This document shows, piece after piece, positions 1 to 11,507 of a DNA stretch of 64,000 nt. The position numbers and the translations under genes were made by a program. The stretch is from Duganella sp. BuS-21. Its GTDB lineage: Bacteria > Pseudomonadota > Gammaproteobacteria > Burkholderiales > Burkholderiaceae_D. The notes under the pieces are model-generated. The model saw nothing but the letters and a program-made list of their open reading frames with translations. It ran no database searches and was not told where the DNA came from. Location of the stretch: positions 2,604,001-2,668,000 of the forward strand of contig CP097466.1 of assembly GCA_041874725.1 (NCBI GenBank), given 5' to 3'. The stretch's first letter is position 1. The number at the start of each line of letters is the position of its first letter.

Positions 1-476
1 ACGGCCACGAGGCCACGCGCCTGCTGCGCACCGACAGCCGCTTCAGCGAGCTGCCGATCATCGCGGTGACCTCGAACGCGCTGGCGGGGATGCGGGCGCG
101 CTGCCTGGAAGAGGGCATGCAGGACTATATCGCCAAGCCTATCGATCCGCAGCGACTGTATGGCGTGCTATCGCGCTGGCTCGGCATGTCGATGAAGGTG
201 ATACCGCCGGTGCCGCCGCTGCCGCAAGCGCAGGAAAGCGGCGACGGCGTGGCCTGCGCCAGCGCCGCCGATGCGCGCCAGGCGATGCAGGATCTGGCGG
301 CGCTGCTGGCGGAGTTCAGCGGCGAGAGCATGGATTACTTCGAGCGGGCGCATGCCTGCCTGGCGGCGACGTTGTCGGCGCCGGAGATGGCGCGGCTCAG
401 CCATCATATGGAGCAGTATGAATTTGAAGCGGCCGGCAAAGTGCTGGCCGCCGCCATTGGAAGACAGGAGACATGA
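1..476 (+). CDS. Hybrid sensor histidine kinase/response regulator, C-terminal part (cut by window edge)
   Basis: The reading frame is already open at base 3 and ends at a TGA at 474-476, so the 5' part lies outside the window. The first ~60 visible residues are the C-terminal half of a receiver (REC) domain. The conserved Thr of the beta-4 strand (IIAVTSN) and the conserved Lys-Pro (IAKPID) that follow the phospho-Asp site are both present. About 95 further residues form a linker and a helical tail with no motif I can name. The stop overlaps the ATG of the next gene (ATGA), so the two are probably translationally coupled in a phosphorelay operon. A lone REC protein remains possible because the kinase core is not visible. 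Confidence 0.75.
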   Translation, partial: GHEATRLLRTDSRFSELPIIAVTSNALAGMRARCLEEGMQDYIAKPIDPQRLYGVLSRWLGMSMKVIPPVPPLPQAQESGDGVACASAADARQAMQDLAALLAEFSGESMDYFERAHACLAATLSAPEMARLSHHMEQYEFEAAGKVLAAAIGRQET

Positions 477-850
477 TGAACAATAATAATCGACGCACCG
501 TGCTGATCGTGGACGACACGCCGGATAACATTACCTTGCTATCGAGTCTGTTGAAGGACAAGTACACCACCAAAGTGGCCACCAACGGCGCGACGGCCTT
601 GCAGATCGTGGCGTCGTCCAAGGTGGACCTGATCCTGCTCGATATCATGATGCCGGATGTGGATGGCATCGAGACCTGCCGCCGGCTCAAGGCGGACCCC
701 GCCAGCGCGGCGATTCCGGTGGTGTTCCTGACCGCGAAAAGCCTGTCGGAAGACGAGGCTTTGGCGCGCAGCGTGGGCGCGGTGGACTTTTTGCGCAAGC
801 CGGTGAATCCCGATCAATTGTTCAGCCGCGTGGCGGCGCATCTGAAATGA
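473..850 (+). CDS. Single-domain CheY-like response regulator
   Basis: A 125-residue protein made of one receiver domain. It shows the acidic pair Asp14-Asp15, phospho-acceptor Asp57 in the LLDIMMPDVDG motif, Thr87 (FLTAKS) and Lys109 (LRKPV). There is no output domain, so it should act by protein-protein contact in a phosphorelay. Its ATG overlaps the stop of the upstream hybrid kinase gene, and a GGAG-type ribosome site lies just inside that gene. This points to the upstream kinase as its partner. The next gene begins after an AT-rich gap and looks like a separate transcription unit. Confidence 0.9.
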   Translation: MMNNNNRRTVLIVDDTPDNITLLSSLLKDKYTTKVATNGATALQIVASSKVDLILLDIMMPDVDGIETCRRLKADPASAAIPVVFLTAKSLSEDEALARSVGAVDFLRKPVNPDQLFSRVAAHLK

Positions 851-888
851 TATATACTGTTTATATTATTGATTAAATTGGAGTGAGT

Positions 889-1437
889 ATGGTCACCAAG
901 GCTACCCCTAAAACCACCGCAACCAAGCCAGCCACGCCGGCCGTCAAGCCAGCCGTGAAGGCCGCGCCGAAGGCAGCCGTCAAGCCGGCGCCGAAAGCCG
1001 TCACACCGAAGCCGGCCGCCAAGCCTGCACCTAAAGCCGCTGCACCTAAAGCAGTCGCGAAGCCGGCGCCGAAGGCAGCACCTAAAGCAGCACCGAAGGC
1101 CGCCGTAGCCAAGCCGGCGCCAAAAGCCGCAGCCAAGCCGAAAGCCGCTCCGAAGGCCGCCGCCAAGCCGGCAGCAGCCAAGCCAGCCGCAGCGGAAGTG
1201 AAAGTCAAGGCGCCGAAGGAAAAACTGGTGCGCGACAGCTTCACCATGCCGGAAGCCGAATACGCGGTGCTGGGCCAGGTGAAGAAAGCCGCCTTGAAAG
1301 CCGGTTTCGAAGTCAAGAAAAGCGAACTGCTGCGCGTCGGCGTCGCCCTGATCTCGCAAATCGACCTGGCGACTCTGAAGAACGTGCTGGCCGGCCTGCC
1401 ACAGCTGAAAACCGGCCGTCCAAAGAAGCCTGATTAA
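889..1437 (+). CDS. Lys/Ala/Pro-rich histone H1-like protein
   Basis: I chose the ATG at 889 because a GGAG at 880-883 sits five bases upstream; a GTG at 883 overlaps that ribosome site. The product is 182 residues. Residues ~1-115 are a low-complexity run of KPAPKAA/KAAPKA repeats, strongly basic, like the C-terminal tail of histone H1 or of AlgP-like proteins. Residues ~120-182 are a distinct folded-looking domain with the motif DSFTMPEAEY, then helices and a basic end. The tail should bind DNA or another polyanion; the compact domain probably gives specificity. It has its own AT-rich promoter region (851-880). A nucleoid role is inferred from composition only. Confidence 0.7.
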   Translation: MVTKATPKTTATKPATPAVKPAVKAAPKAAVKPAPKAVTPKPAAKPAPKAAAPKAVAKPAPKAAPKAAPKAAVAKPAPKAAAKPKAAPKAAAKPAAAKPAAAEVKVKAPKEKLVRDSFTMPEAEYAVLGQVKKAALKAGFEVKKSELLRVGVALISQIDLATLKNVLAGLPQLKTGRPKKPD

Positions 1438-1445
1438 AAAACAAC

Positions 1446-1480
1446 ATGTCACGGAAATGACATTTCTCTGTCATTTTCTT
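1446..1480 (+). terminator. Possible terminator with two overlapping hairpins after the histone-like gene
   Basis: Arms ATGTCA (1446-1451) and TGACAT (1458-1463) can form one hairpin. Alternatively AAATGACA (1455-1462) pairs with TGTCATTT (1469-1476), followed by TCTT. The two structures share bases and cannot coexist. The second looks like a weak intrinsic terminator for the gene ending at 1437. Confidence 0.4.
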
Positions 1481-1532
1481 GAAGTATTCGATCGTTACGC
1501 TTGCTTCGTCTTCCACACCAAAGGGATGAAGC

Positions 1533-2309
1533 ATGCAAACCTCGATCATACAAGCGGACGTGCGAGCATCGTCCGGCAAGCTGCTACTCAGTATGGCAAG
1601 CACGCCGGAAGAGCTGCGCGAAGTGCAGCGCTTGCGCTACAAGGTGTTCATCGAATCGATGGGCCTGAGCGCGCTCGTTCGCGCCGACGGCCTCGATAGC
1701 GACGAATTCGACGAACACTGCGACCACCTCATCGTGCGCGACGCCAACTCCCTGATGGTGGTCGGCACCTACCGCCTGCTGAGCGCCAACCGCGCCCGCA
1801 AACTGGGCCGCTTGTACTCCGAAGGCGAATTCGACCTGGGCCGCCTGAACAACATCCGTGGCCGCATCGTCGAAGCGGGCCGCGCCTGCATCCACCCTGA
1901 TTATCGCGGCGGCAGCGTCATCATGCTGCTGTGGTCCGGCCTGGCCGAATACATGGTCCGCGAGAATGCCGAATTCCTGGTAGGCTGCGCCAGCATCAGC
2001 CTGGCCGATGGCGGCCACAATGCTGTCGCCGTGTACCAGCAGCTGATTGAAAAGAACATGGCGCCGCTGGAATACCGCGTCACGCCGCACCTGCCGTTCC
2101 CGTTCTCCAAGCTGGAGGCCGCGCAAAAGCCGCAAGTGCCTGCGCTGTTGAAAGGCTATATGCGCTCCGGTGCATGGATCTGCGGCGAACCGGCCTGGGA
2201 TCCTGATTTCGAAAGCGCCGACCTGTTCCTGCTGATGCCTCTGGCGAACCTGGACGCCCGCTACGCACGCCACTACGGCGTGGGCGAAGCACAACCGCTG
2301 GCTGCATAA
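1533..2309 (+). CDS. GNAT-family acyltransferase, OlsB/COG3176-like (probable ornithine lipid synthesis)
   Basis: A 258-residue protein starting at an ATG preceded by AAGGGATGAAGC. The block VVGTYRLL, the short EFDL segment, the RIVEAGRACIHPDYRGG motif, and the LLWSGLAEYM and VGCASISL segments are the pattern of OlsB-like N-acyltransferases, which move a 3-hydroxyacyl chain from acyl carrier protein to ornithine. The length fits the family. No OlsA-like O-acyltransferase is adjacent, so complete ornithine-lipid synthesis cannot be shown here. It could instead be another member of the haemolysin-named GNAT group. It appears monocistronic, between the histone-like gene and fdhD. Confidence 0.7.
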   Translation: MQTSIIQADVRASSGKLLLSMASTPEELREVQRLRYKVFIESMGLSALVRADGLDSDEFDEHCDHLIVRDANSLMVVGTYRLLSANRARKLGRLYSEGEFDLGRLNNIRGRIVEAGRACIHPDYRGGSVIMLLWSGLAEYMVRENAEFLVGCASISLADGGHNAVAVYQQLIEKNMAPLEYRVTPHLPFPFSKLEAAQKPQVPALLKGYMRSGAWICGEPAWDPDFESADLFLLMPLANLDARYARHYGVGEAQPLAA

Positions 2310-2332
2310 CAGTGTTCCGCGGCCCCGTGTAG

Positions 2333-2352
2333 AATAAGCCGTTGTGCTTATT
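2333..2352 (+). promoter_or_regulatory. Small hairpin just upstream of the fdhD start
   Basis: AATAAGC (2333-2339) and GCTTATT (2346-2352) form a 7-bp stem with a six-base loop, 13 bases before the chosen fdhD ATG. An alternative GTG (2344) lies in the loop and stem. It could be a weak terminator of the upstream gene or part of the fdhD translation-initiation region. Confidence 0.3.
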
Positions 2353-2364
2353 TCGCGGGGCAGT

Positions 2365-3174
2365 ATGAAGCTGGATCTGGAGTCGGACCACGCAGGTTTT
2401 CAGGAACGACCGGCCACGCGCCATCGCGGCGCGGACGCCGTTCTCACCACCGACCGCGTCATCGAGGAAGTTCCGGTGGCGCTGGTTTTCAATGGCATCT
2501 CGCATGCCGTCATGATGGTCACGCCGCGTGACCTGCAACCGTTCGCCATGGGCTTCGCCCTGACCGAAGGGCTGGTCGCCAAGGCCGCCGACATCTTCGA
2601 CATCGAAGTGCGCCAGCACGCGCGCAGCGTCGAGATCGACATCACCATCGCTAGCGAGGACTTCGTCCAGCTCAAGCAGCAGCGCCGCTCGATGGCGGGC
2701 CGCAGCGGCTGCGGTGTGTGCGGCATCGAAAGTCTGGAACTGCTGGATCTGCAGCCGGAGCGCATCGCTGCCGCAGCGCTGCACGGCGAGGGCGCGCTGC
2801 AACCGGCGATCGCCCGCGCGGCGGCGGAACTGGGCCAGCATCAGCATTTGATGCGCGCCACCGGCGGCGTGCACGCGGCGGCATGGTGCGACGCCGGTGG
2901 CGCCGTGCTGCGCGCGTGCGAAGACGTCGGCCGTCACAATGCCCTCGACAAGTTGATAGGTCACCTGGCGCTGGAAGGCGTGGACATGCAAACCGGATTC
3001 GTCTTCATGTCCAGCCGCGCCAGCTATGAACTGGTGCGCAAGGCCGCGCGCATGAACATTCCCATGCTGGCGACCATCTCCGCCCCCAGCACGCTGGCGA
3101 TCGACATCGCCGCCGAAGCCGGCATCAAGCTGGTGAGCTTCTGCCGCCACGAGGGCTGCGTCGAATACACCTGA
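2365..3174 (+). CDS. fdhD: Formate dehydrogenase accessory sulfurtransferase FdhD
   Basis: FdhD passes sulfur from a cysteine desulfurase to the bis-MGD cofactor of formate-dehydrogenase-type molybdoenzymes. The 269-residue product carries the CxxC sulfur-transfer loop (Cys116 and Cys119 in SGCGVCG) and the conserved EDVGRHNALDKL segment near the C-terminus. I prefer the ATG at 2365, with a GGGG seven bases upstream, over the in-frame GTG at 2344. Its likely client, the YdeP-type oxidoreductase at 5931-8251, is encoded on the other strand beyond the lipoprotein gene. Confidence 0.93.
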   Translation: MKLDLESDHAGFQERPATRHRGADAVLTTDRVIEEVPVALVFNGISHAVMMVTPRDLQPFAMGFALTEGLVAKAADIFDIEVRQHARSVEIDITIASEDFVQLKQQRRSMAGRSGCGVCGIESLELLDLQPERIAAAALHGEGALQPAIARAAAELGQHQHLMRATGGVHAAAWCDAGGAVLRACEDVGRHNALDKLIGHLALEGVDMQTGFVFMSSRASYELVRKAARMNIPMLATISAPSTLAIDIAAEAGIKLVSFCRHEGCVEYT

Positions 3175-3204
3175 TTCCCGTCTGCCGCAATCGGGCTTGG
3201 TCTG

Positions 3205-3236
3205 CCTTGCCGCTGGCAAGGTAAAATTGTCTTTTT
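3205..3236 (+). terminator. Probable intrinsic terminator of fdhD
   Basis: CCTTGCC (3205-3211) and GGCAAGG (3215-3221) form a 7-bp GC-rich stem with a three-base loop. It is followed by a T-rich tail ending in TTTTT around 3232-3236. It sits 31 bases after the fdhD stop. Confidence 0.5.
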
Positions 3237-3258
3237 AATAATTTCTAGAGAGAACTGA

Positions 3259-5930
3259 TTGTTTAACTATAAGAATAACCGATTGTCGCTTGCGGCAGCT
3301 TTGGCCCTGTCATTGCTGCTAGCCGCGTGCGGCGGCGGCGGCACCAGTGCCGGCGCTCCGTCCAGCGTGCCTACACCGACGCCCGATCCCTCGCCGGGAT
3401 TTTCGGTCAGTATCGACCGCACCCAGTTGCGCTTCGCCGGCGATGAAGGCAGCGTGCTCGCGCCTCAGGTCATATTGGGCACCGGCAGCGGCACCAATGT
3501 TCCAACCACGGCTTATTTCGGCGGCCAGGATCTCGGCACCGCCATCGACCGGGTGGAGGCCCGTATCAACGGTACGCAAGCGCAGTTTTATGTGTACCCG
3601 AAAATGCAGCTGGCGGCGGGCGAGTACGCCGGTACGCTGAAACTGTCGATGTGCGCCGATATGCAGTGCGCCCAGCACTTCAAAGGTTCGCCGGTCGAGG
3701 TCGCGTACATGATCAGCATCAGCAAGGGTTTGAATGTCACGCCGCTTGGCCTGGATTTGCGGGCGCTGGGCGGCGCCACAGCCTCCGCCGCAGTGGCGGT
3801 GCAGTTGCCGACCGGTGCCAGCAGTTTCTCCGTCACCAGCAGCGTGCCCTGGCTGCAGGCCAAGAATATCACCGCCAGCGGCATGACGGTGGTCGCTTCG
3901 TCCAAGGCGCCGGGCAATTATTCCGGCGTGTTGACGATCAATGCGGGGCAGCGCCAGACTTCGCTGGCGGTCAACTATGTGGTCAGCGCCGATCCGGCCT
4001 CCGTGACCAGTATTACGCCCGAGCGCGCCAGCCTGGACTTTTCCGCACCCACCGGTTATGCCAGCGGCGCCCAGCAGTTGAAGGTGACGCTGCCGCCGTG
4101 GGCGCAGGCCCTGGGCAGTAGCGTACGCTATCAGTACGGCGGCGATGGCGATTGGCTGGCGGTCACGCCGGGCGCCGGCGGCAGCTTGAATCTGGTGGCT
4201 TCCGCAGCCAAGCTCAGTCCCGGCATTTACCGCGCCGACGTGGTGCTGAGCGGCGGCGCCGAGGTGTTGTCAGTCAGCGTGCCGGTCACGCTGAATGTGT
4301 TGCCGGCTGACTGGCGTATCAGCGGCGCCGCCACGCTCACGGTCGACGCGGCCAGCACCGCAGGCAGCCTCAGCGGGCAGATCAGCATCGACATCCCGAA
4401 TCTGCCGGTGCAGGGTTGGCAGGCCAGCAGCAATGCCAGCTGGCTGGTGCTGTCGCGCAATAGCGGCTCGTTGCGCACCGATAAATTGGGCTTGTCCGTG
4501 AATGTGCCGGAAATGCTGAAGCTGGCCAACAACCAGCTGCACGCGGCCGACGTCACGGTCAGCCTGGCCAGCGGCATCACGGCGGCGACGAAATTCACGG
4601 TCTCGCTGAACAAGAAGCTGCCCGAGCTGAATTACATCAGCCCCCATACCCGGCTTCCCGGCGAGTCCGGCAAATACATCGTGCGCGGACGCGGCTTCGA
4701 TGCGATTGCGGATTTGCGCCAGGTGCTGCAAGTGACCGGCACCACGCCCACCGCGATCATGCGCGTCAACGATACGCAGTTCGAGCTGACCTTGCCGGCG
4801 GCGACCGGCGCCGCCTCCGTGGCTTTGTCGAATGGTCTCGGGGCCTCATCCGGGACGCTGATCCTGAAGACCCTGTCGCAACCGGCGATCGGCTACGCGG
4901 CGGTGGCCGCGCAAGGCAGCAAAGGCGGCATCGTGTTCGATCCCGAGCGGCAGGCCCTGTACACGGTCAATAAAAGCCTGGGTTCGCTGATGCGCTTCAG
5001 CAAAACCGTCACGGGCTGGGATGTCAGCAGCGTTCCGGTGACGAGCGCCGACGCGGTAGCGATGTCGCCCGATGGCAAGAGCCTGGTGGTGACCGTCACG
5101 ACCGGCCATATCAAGCTGTTCGATCCGGCCACGCTGGCCGAACAGGGCAGCTTTAAAGCCGGCTACGTGGATGGCGACACGCTCAACAACCTGCCGCGCA
5201 TTGCGGTGCGCAACGACGGTAAAGTGCTATTCAATGGCTCGTCCGGGGTGCAGGACGGTGGCGGCTACATGGCGTATTTCGACCTGGTCACGCGTCGTTT
5301 CGGCAACATCGGCGGCGCCTTCAACTTCGGTTGGGCGGTGGCCTCCGGTGATGGATCGCACATCAATATCGTGCAATCGGCAAGCTATTCGCCGGCGCCG
5401 CCGATGGTGTCGCTGGACAGTAACGACCTGGCGTCCAAGGTTGCCCCCGGCGGCCTGAACTTCTGGTACGAGGCCGCCCAAAGCCTGCGTGGCGAGCGTT
5501 TTGCGGAAGGCACATATACCGTATGGGACCGCGACTTCAATATGATCGGCAAAGTGGCGATTCCGGACCGCGAGTATTTCGGCCGCACGCCGATATTCTC
5601 GCCCGATGGTAAGCGCCTGTACGTGATGGCTTACGACAGCTCCGGCCTGTATGCCACTTCGACCAGCAAGCCGCGCGTGTATGTGTTCGACAGCAGCACG
5701 CGCATGGTGACCAGCACCGACCTTCCGCTGCTGGCTTCTTTCGATTTGCAGGACTATCCGACCTGCAAGACCAGCGCCTATGGCTGCGATACGCGCGCGC
5801 TGGGCACCATCAGCCCGGACGGCAAGACCTTGTTCTTGCTGGGCGACAGCGCCATGCTTGCGGTCCCTATCCCAGCCGTTTCAGGCGCCAAGGCGCAGCT
5901 GATGCGGCGCCTGGTGCTGCCCGCACCGCA

Positions 5931-5934
<4 letters not shown>
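3259..5934 (+). CDS. Large lipoprotein with BACON/Ig-like repeats and a C-terminal beta-propeller
   Basis: An 891-residue protein with a lipobox signal peptide (LLLAACG, Cys at about residue 25), so it should be a lipid-anchored envelope protein. The start appears to be TTG at 3259 after AGAGAGA; no ATG lies in frame between it and the signal peptide. Residues ~50-450 contain repeated beta-sandwich units with the BACON-like signature SWLVLSRNSGSL and related PWLQA/DWLAVTPGAG blocks. An IPT/TIG-like segment (ISPHTRLPGESGKYIVRGRGF) follows. Residues ~540-880 look like a WD40/YVTN propeller (MSPDGKSLVVT, FSPDGKRLYVM, ISPDGKTLFLL). The substrate is unknown; such architectures usually bind glycans or proteins. 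Its stop TAG interlocks with the stop of the convergent oxidoreductase gene. Confidence 0.75.
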
Positions 5935-8251
<2,317 letters not shown>

Positions 8252-8311
8252 GTTGCGTTCCAGTAATATTTTCAGCGAGTATATTGTATTTTTAGCTTAG
8301 GGGTGGTTGCG

Positions 8312-8548
8312 ATGGTTGAGGAACTGATGGTGGCCTTGTGGCGCCTGGAGGCCGAGCGGCCCGACAAGCCGTGCTCGCTGGCCCGGCTGAGCAAGCAGGC
8401 CGGCCTGCCCATGAGCGTGCTGCGCCGGCAGTTGACGCTGCTGGAGGAGGCCGGCCTGCTGACGCTGGCGCTCGACGACGGCGGCATCACCGGCACCGTA
8501 TATTCTAGCCCGGCCGGCCGGCAACTGGCGGCCGCGATGATGCGGTGA
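8312..8548 (+). CDS. Small winged-helix DNA-binding protein, divergent from the oxidoreductase
   Basis: A 78-residue protein. The ATG at 8312 is preferred over GTG 8303 because GGGG at 8300-8303 is well spaced for it. The sequence reads as a helix-turn-helix (CSLARLSKQAGLPMSVLRRQLTLLEEAGL) followed by a short wing, as in ArsR/MarR-like minimal regulators. It is transcribed divergently from the molybdoenzyme gene across a 60-bp AT-rich gap, so it may regulate that gene. No ligand-binding region is present. The regulatory target is inference from position. Confidence 0.65.
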   Translation: MVEELMVALWRLEAERPDKPCSLARLSKQAGLPMSVLRRQLTLLEEAGLLTLALDDGGITGTVYSSPAGRQLAAAMMR

Positions 8549-8595
8549 ACTTCTGACCAGGGCGGCGGTCCAACCTGTTTTAGAGATACCACGCC

Positions 8596-10302
8596 ATGAC
8601 GCCACCACTAAGATCCGTGATCGCCCCTGAGCTGACCCCCGAATTGCTGCTGCGTCAGATCTATCTGAATTTGCAGGACTTTGCCATTTTCACCATCGAT
8701 ATCAATAGCCGCGTCACCAGCTGGAACCTGGGCGCCGAGCTGATCTTCGGCTACGGGCCGGCGGAGATGATAGGGCAGAGCATGGACCGGCTGTTTACCA
8801 TCGACGATCAGCTTGCCGGCGAATACCTGGTCGAGATGTCCACCGCGCAGCGCTGGGAGCGTGCCGCCGACTATCGCTGGCACCTGCGCAAGGATCAGTC
8901 GCGTTTCTGGGCCGACGGCGTGCTGACGCCGATCCGCGACGAGCACGGCCAGCCGATCGGCTACCTGAAGATCCTGCGCGACGTCACCGACCGCAAGCTG
9001 GCGCAAGATGAGATCCGCCGCCTGGCCACCATCGATGTGCTGACCGGGCTATCCAACCGCGCCGCTTTCGATACGCGGCGTTCCGAGATGGTGGCGCTGG
9101 CCGAGCGCACCGATCAGCTGTTGCTGTTGCTGATGATCGATCTCGACCAGTTCAAGGAAGTCAACGACGTGCTGGGCCACCAGGCCGGCGACCTGCTGCT
9201 GCAGCAGACCGCGCAGCGCATCCGTGCCGCCAGCCGCGAGAGCGATTTCGTGGCCCGGCTCGGCGGCGACGAGTTCGCGCTGTTGCAGTTGAATGCGCCG
9301 TCCCCGGCCGACGGCGGGGTGCTGGCCGCGAAGCTGCTGGCCACCCTGGCGCGGCCGTTCCTGCTGGGCGAGCGCGAGGTCAAGATCAGCGCCAGCATCG
9401 GCATTGCCGTGTGCCCGGTGGACGCCGACGGGCCCGACAGCTTGCTGAAGAAGGCCGACCTGGCGCTGTACCATGCCAAGAACGCCGGCCGCAATTGCTA
9501 CCACTATTACACCGAGGAGCTGGACATGATCGCGCACCGCAAGAATGCCGATCACGCCGAGCTGAAGCAACACTTGATGAATCTGGACTTTTACCTGGCC
9601 TACCAGCCGATCGTCGATGAGCTTGGCGACACGGTGGCGATGGAAGCCTTGCTGCGCCTGCCTGGCGAGATGGGCCGCCAGCCGGTCGAGTACATCATCG
9701 GCCTGGCGCGCGAAACCGGCTTGCTGCCGGAGTTGGGGCGGGCGATTTTCCTGAAGATCTGCCGGCAAATGCAGCGATGGCTGGCGGCTGGCGTGCGGGG
9801 GCTACGCATCTGCGTGAACTCCTGCGCCTATGAGTTGCAGGATGCGGCCTACCTGTGCTGCCTGCGCACCGGGCTGGAGCAGCACGGGCTGGAACCGTCC
9901 ATGGTGGAGATCGAACTGACCGAGCGCGATGCGATCGAGCTGGAACGCAGCGGCAGCAATGTGGTGGACCAACTGCGCGAACAAGGCTTCCGGCTGTCGC
10001 TGGACGACTTCGGCACCGGTTATTCCTCGCTCAGTTACTTGCGCACCCTACGCGTCAATACCATCAAGCTGGACAAGAGCTTCCTGCACGATGTGCCCGA
10101 TCACGGCGATGCCGACGTGGTGGTGCGGATGGTCGTGCAGCTGGCGCAAGACCTGCGCCTGAACGTGATTGCCGAGGGTGTGGAGAGCGAGGAACAGGCG
10201 GCGTTTCTGAACCAGGCCGGCTGCGTCGCCTTCCAGGGCTTCCTGTATTCACCGCCGTTGTCGGTGGAGGACGCCACCGACTGGCTGCTGACGCACTCCT
10301 GA
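8596..10302 (+). CDS. PAS-GGDEF-EAL cyclic-di-GMP signalling protein
   Basis: A 568-residue, apparently cytosolic protein. A PAS domain with PAC (residues ~20-135) ends in the LKILRDVTDRKLAQDEI linker. A diguanylate cyclase domain with intact RLGGDEF near residue 222 follows. A phosphodiesterase domain has EALLRL near residue 351, DDFGTGYSSL near 469 and KLDKSFL. Both catalytic signatures look intact, so it could make or degrade c-di-GMP; which activity dominates cannot be read from sequence. It follows the small regulator by 47 bases and could share its transcript. No membrane segment is visible; PAS may sense a redox or small-molecule signal. Confidence 0.92.
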   Translation: MTPPLRSVIAPELTPELLLRQIYLNLQDFAIFTIDINSRVTSWNLGAELIFGYGPAEMIGQSMDRLFTIDDQLAGEYLVEMSTAQRWERAADYRWHLRKDQSRFWADGVLTPIRDEHGQPIGYLKILRDVTDRKLAQDEIRRLATIDVLTGLSNRAAFDTRRSEMVALAERTDQLLLLLMIDLDQFKEVNDVLGHQAGDLLLQQTAQRIRAASRESDFVARLGGDEFALLQLNAPSPADGGVLAAKLLATLARPFLLGEREVKISASIGIAVCPVDADGPDSLLKKADLALYHAKNAGRNCYHYYTEELDMIAHRKNADHAELKQHLMNLDFYLAYQPIVDELGDTVAMEALLRLPGEMGRQPVEYIIGLARETGLLPELGRAIFLKICRQMQRWLAAGVRGLRICVNSCAYELQDAAYLCCLRTGLEQHGLEPSMVEIELTERDAIELERSGSNVVDQLREQGFRLSLDDFGTGYSSLSYLRTLRVNTIKLDKSFLHDVPDHGDADVVVRMVVQLAQDLRLNVIAEGVESEEQAAFLNQAGCVAFQGFLYSPPLSVEDATDWLLTHS

Positions 10303-10314
10303 GCGTTATCGCCC

Positions 10315-11487
10315 TTACACCAGAGCCAGATCGCGGCCTTGGGTGCCGAAAATGTTGTGTACCTGGCCGGCGTTCAGACCGTACATGCGCGCCAGCAGGC
10401 CGCCGAACATGGCGCGGTATTCGTTGAGCACCGGGTAGTCGCGATTCTGGAACAGCGTGGCCTGTTCCAGCCGCACCTGTTCGCCCCGCACCTTGCCGCC
10501 GTTGATGCCGCCGCCCAGCACCCAGTACACGGTGCCGTGGCCGTGGTCGGTGCCGCGATTGCCATTCTCGCGGAAGGTGCGACCGAATTCACTGACCACG
10601 ATCACCACCGTGTCCTTCCAGTCCGGCCCCATTTCCTGCGCGAAGCCGGACAGGCCGCGTCCCAGCTCCTCCAGCCGGTTGGCCAGGTAGCCGCTGGCGT
10701 TGCCCTGGCCGACGTGGGTGTCCCAGCCGCCGACGTCGATGAAGCCGATGTTGTAGCGCTCCTTCATCACCTTGGCGATGCGGCGCGCTTCCAGTTCGAA
10801 GCCCTTGGCGGTGATGGCGTTGCGGTTGGCCGCGTCCATCTCGCCGATCATTTCCTTCATCACGTCTTCGCGCACGGTGAAGCCGTCGCGCACCGGCTGT
10901 GCCAGCGCCGTGCCCTGGTACATGGCGGCGATCAGCCTGGCCTGGCGCGCGTCGATGGCCGGCCTGGCGACGTTGCGCAGCGCCGTATTGGGCACTTGCA
11001 GGCCGCCCTGCATGATCAGCGGCAGCTGGTCGGTGAAGGCGATGGGCTTGGCGCGGTCGGCGTTCAGCGTGGTCGCCAGGCGGTTGAGGAAGCCGGAGCG
11101 GAAGTCGCGCTTGCGGTCCAGGGCCTGGCCCAGCTCGATGCTGTCCTGCGTTTCAAAGTGGCTGCGCGACAGGTCCTCGGTGCCGGCAAACGGCACGAAG
11201 ACGGCCTGGCCGGCGGTGAACAGCGGGTGGATGGTGTCGCGCAGGGCCGGGTGCAGGCCCCAGTCGGCGTCGATCGGCAACGCGGTCGCTTTGGCGATGG
11301 CGATATTGGGCCGCACGTCGTAGTAGTACTGGCTGGAGACGGGCGCCAGCAGGCTGGCGGCGTCGTAGCCGCCGCGCATGAAGACGAACAGCAGGCGCGT
11401 CTTGCTGGCCGGCGCGGCCCATAGCTGGCCGGCCATGGCGGCGGCGGGCAGGGCGGTCAATGATTTGAGCAGGGTGCGGCGTTGCAT
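10315..11487 (-). CDS. DUF1501 domain protein with Tat-like signal
   Basis: I start the 390-residue product at 11487, where AGGAGA precedes MQRRTLLKSL. That N-terminus is a twin-arginine-like signal ending near AAPAS. The family belongs to the alkaline-phosphatase/sulfatase superfamily (DUF1501), with SEFGRTFRENGNRGTDHGHG as the recognisable metal-site-like block. The protein is probably periplasmic; its substrate is unknown. It lies 20 bases downstream of the DUF1800 gene, a pairing that recurs in many Gram-negative genomes, so the two are almost certainly one operon and probably one functional unit. Confidence 0.85.
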   Translation of the reverse strand: MQRRTLLKSLTALPAAAMAGQLWAAPASKTRLLFVFMRGGYDAASLLAPVSSQYYYDVRPNIAIAKATALPIDADWGLHPALRDTIHPLFTAGQAVFVPFAGTEDLSRSHFETQDSIELGQALDRKRDFRSGFLNRLATTLNADRAKPIAFTDQLPLIMQGGLQVPNTALRNVARPAIDARQARLIAAMYQGTALAQPVRDGFTVREDVMKEMIGEMDAANRNAITAKGFELEARRIAKVMKERYNIGFIDVGGWDTHVGQGNASGYLANRLEELGRGLSGFAQEMGPDWKDTVVIVVSEFGRTFRENGNRGTDHGHGTVYWVLGGGINGGKVRGEQVRLEQATLFQNRDYPVLNEYRAMFGGLLARMYGLNAGQVHNIFGTQGRDLALV

Positions 11488-11507
11488 GTCGACTCTCCTA
11501 ACGGTGC

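Noticed and set aside
889..1230. DNA tandem repeat or CRISPR-like array in the histone-like gene
   Set aside because: The repetition follows a coding KPAPKAA pattern with synonymous variation; it is a protein repeat.
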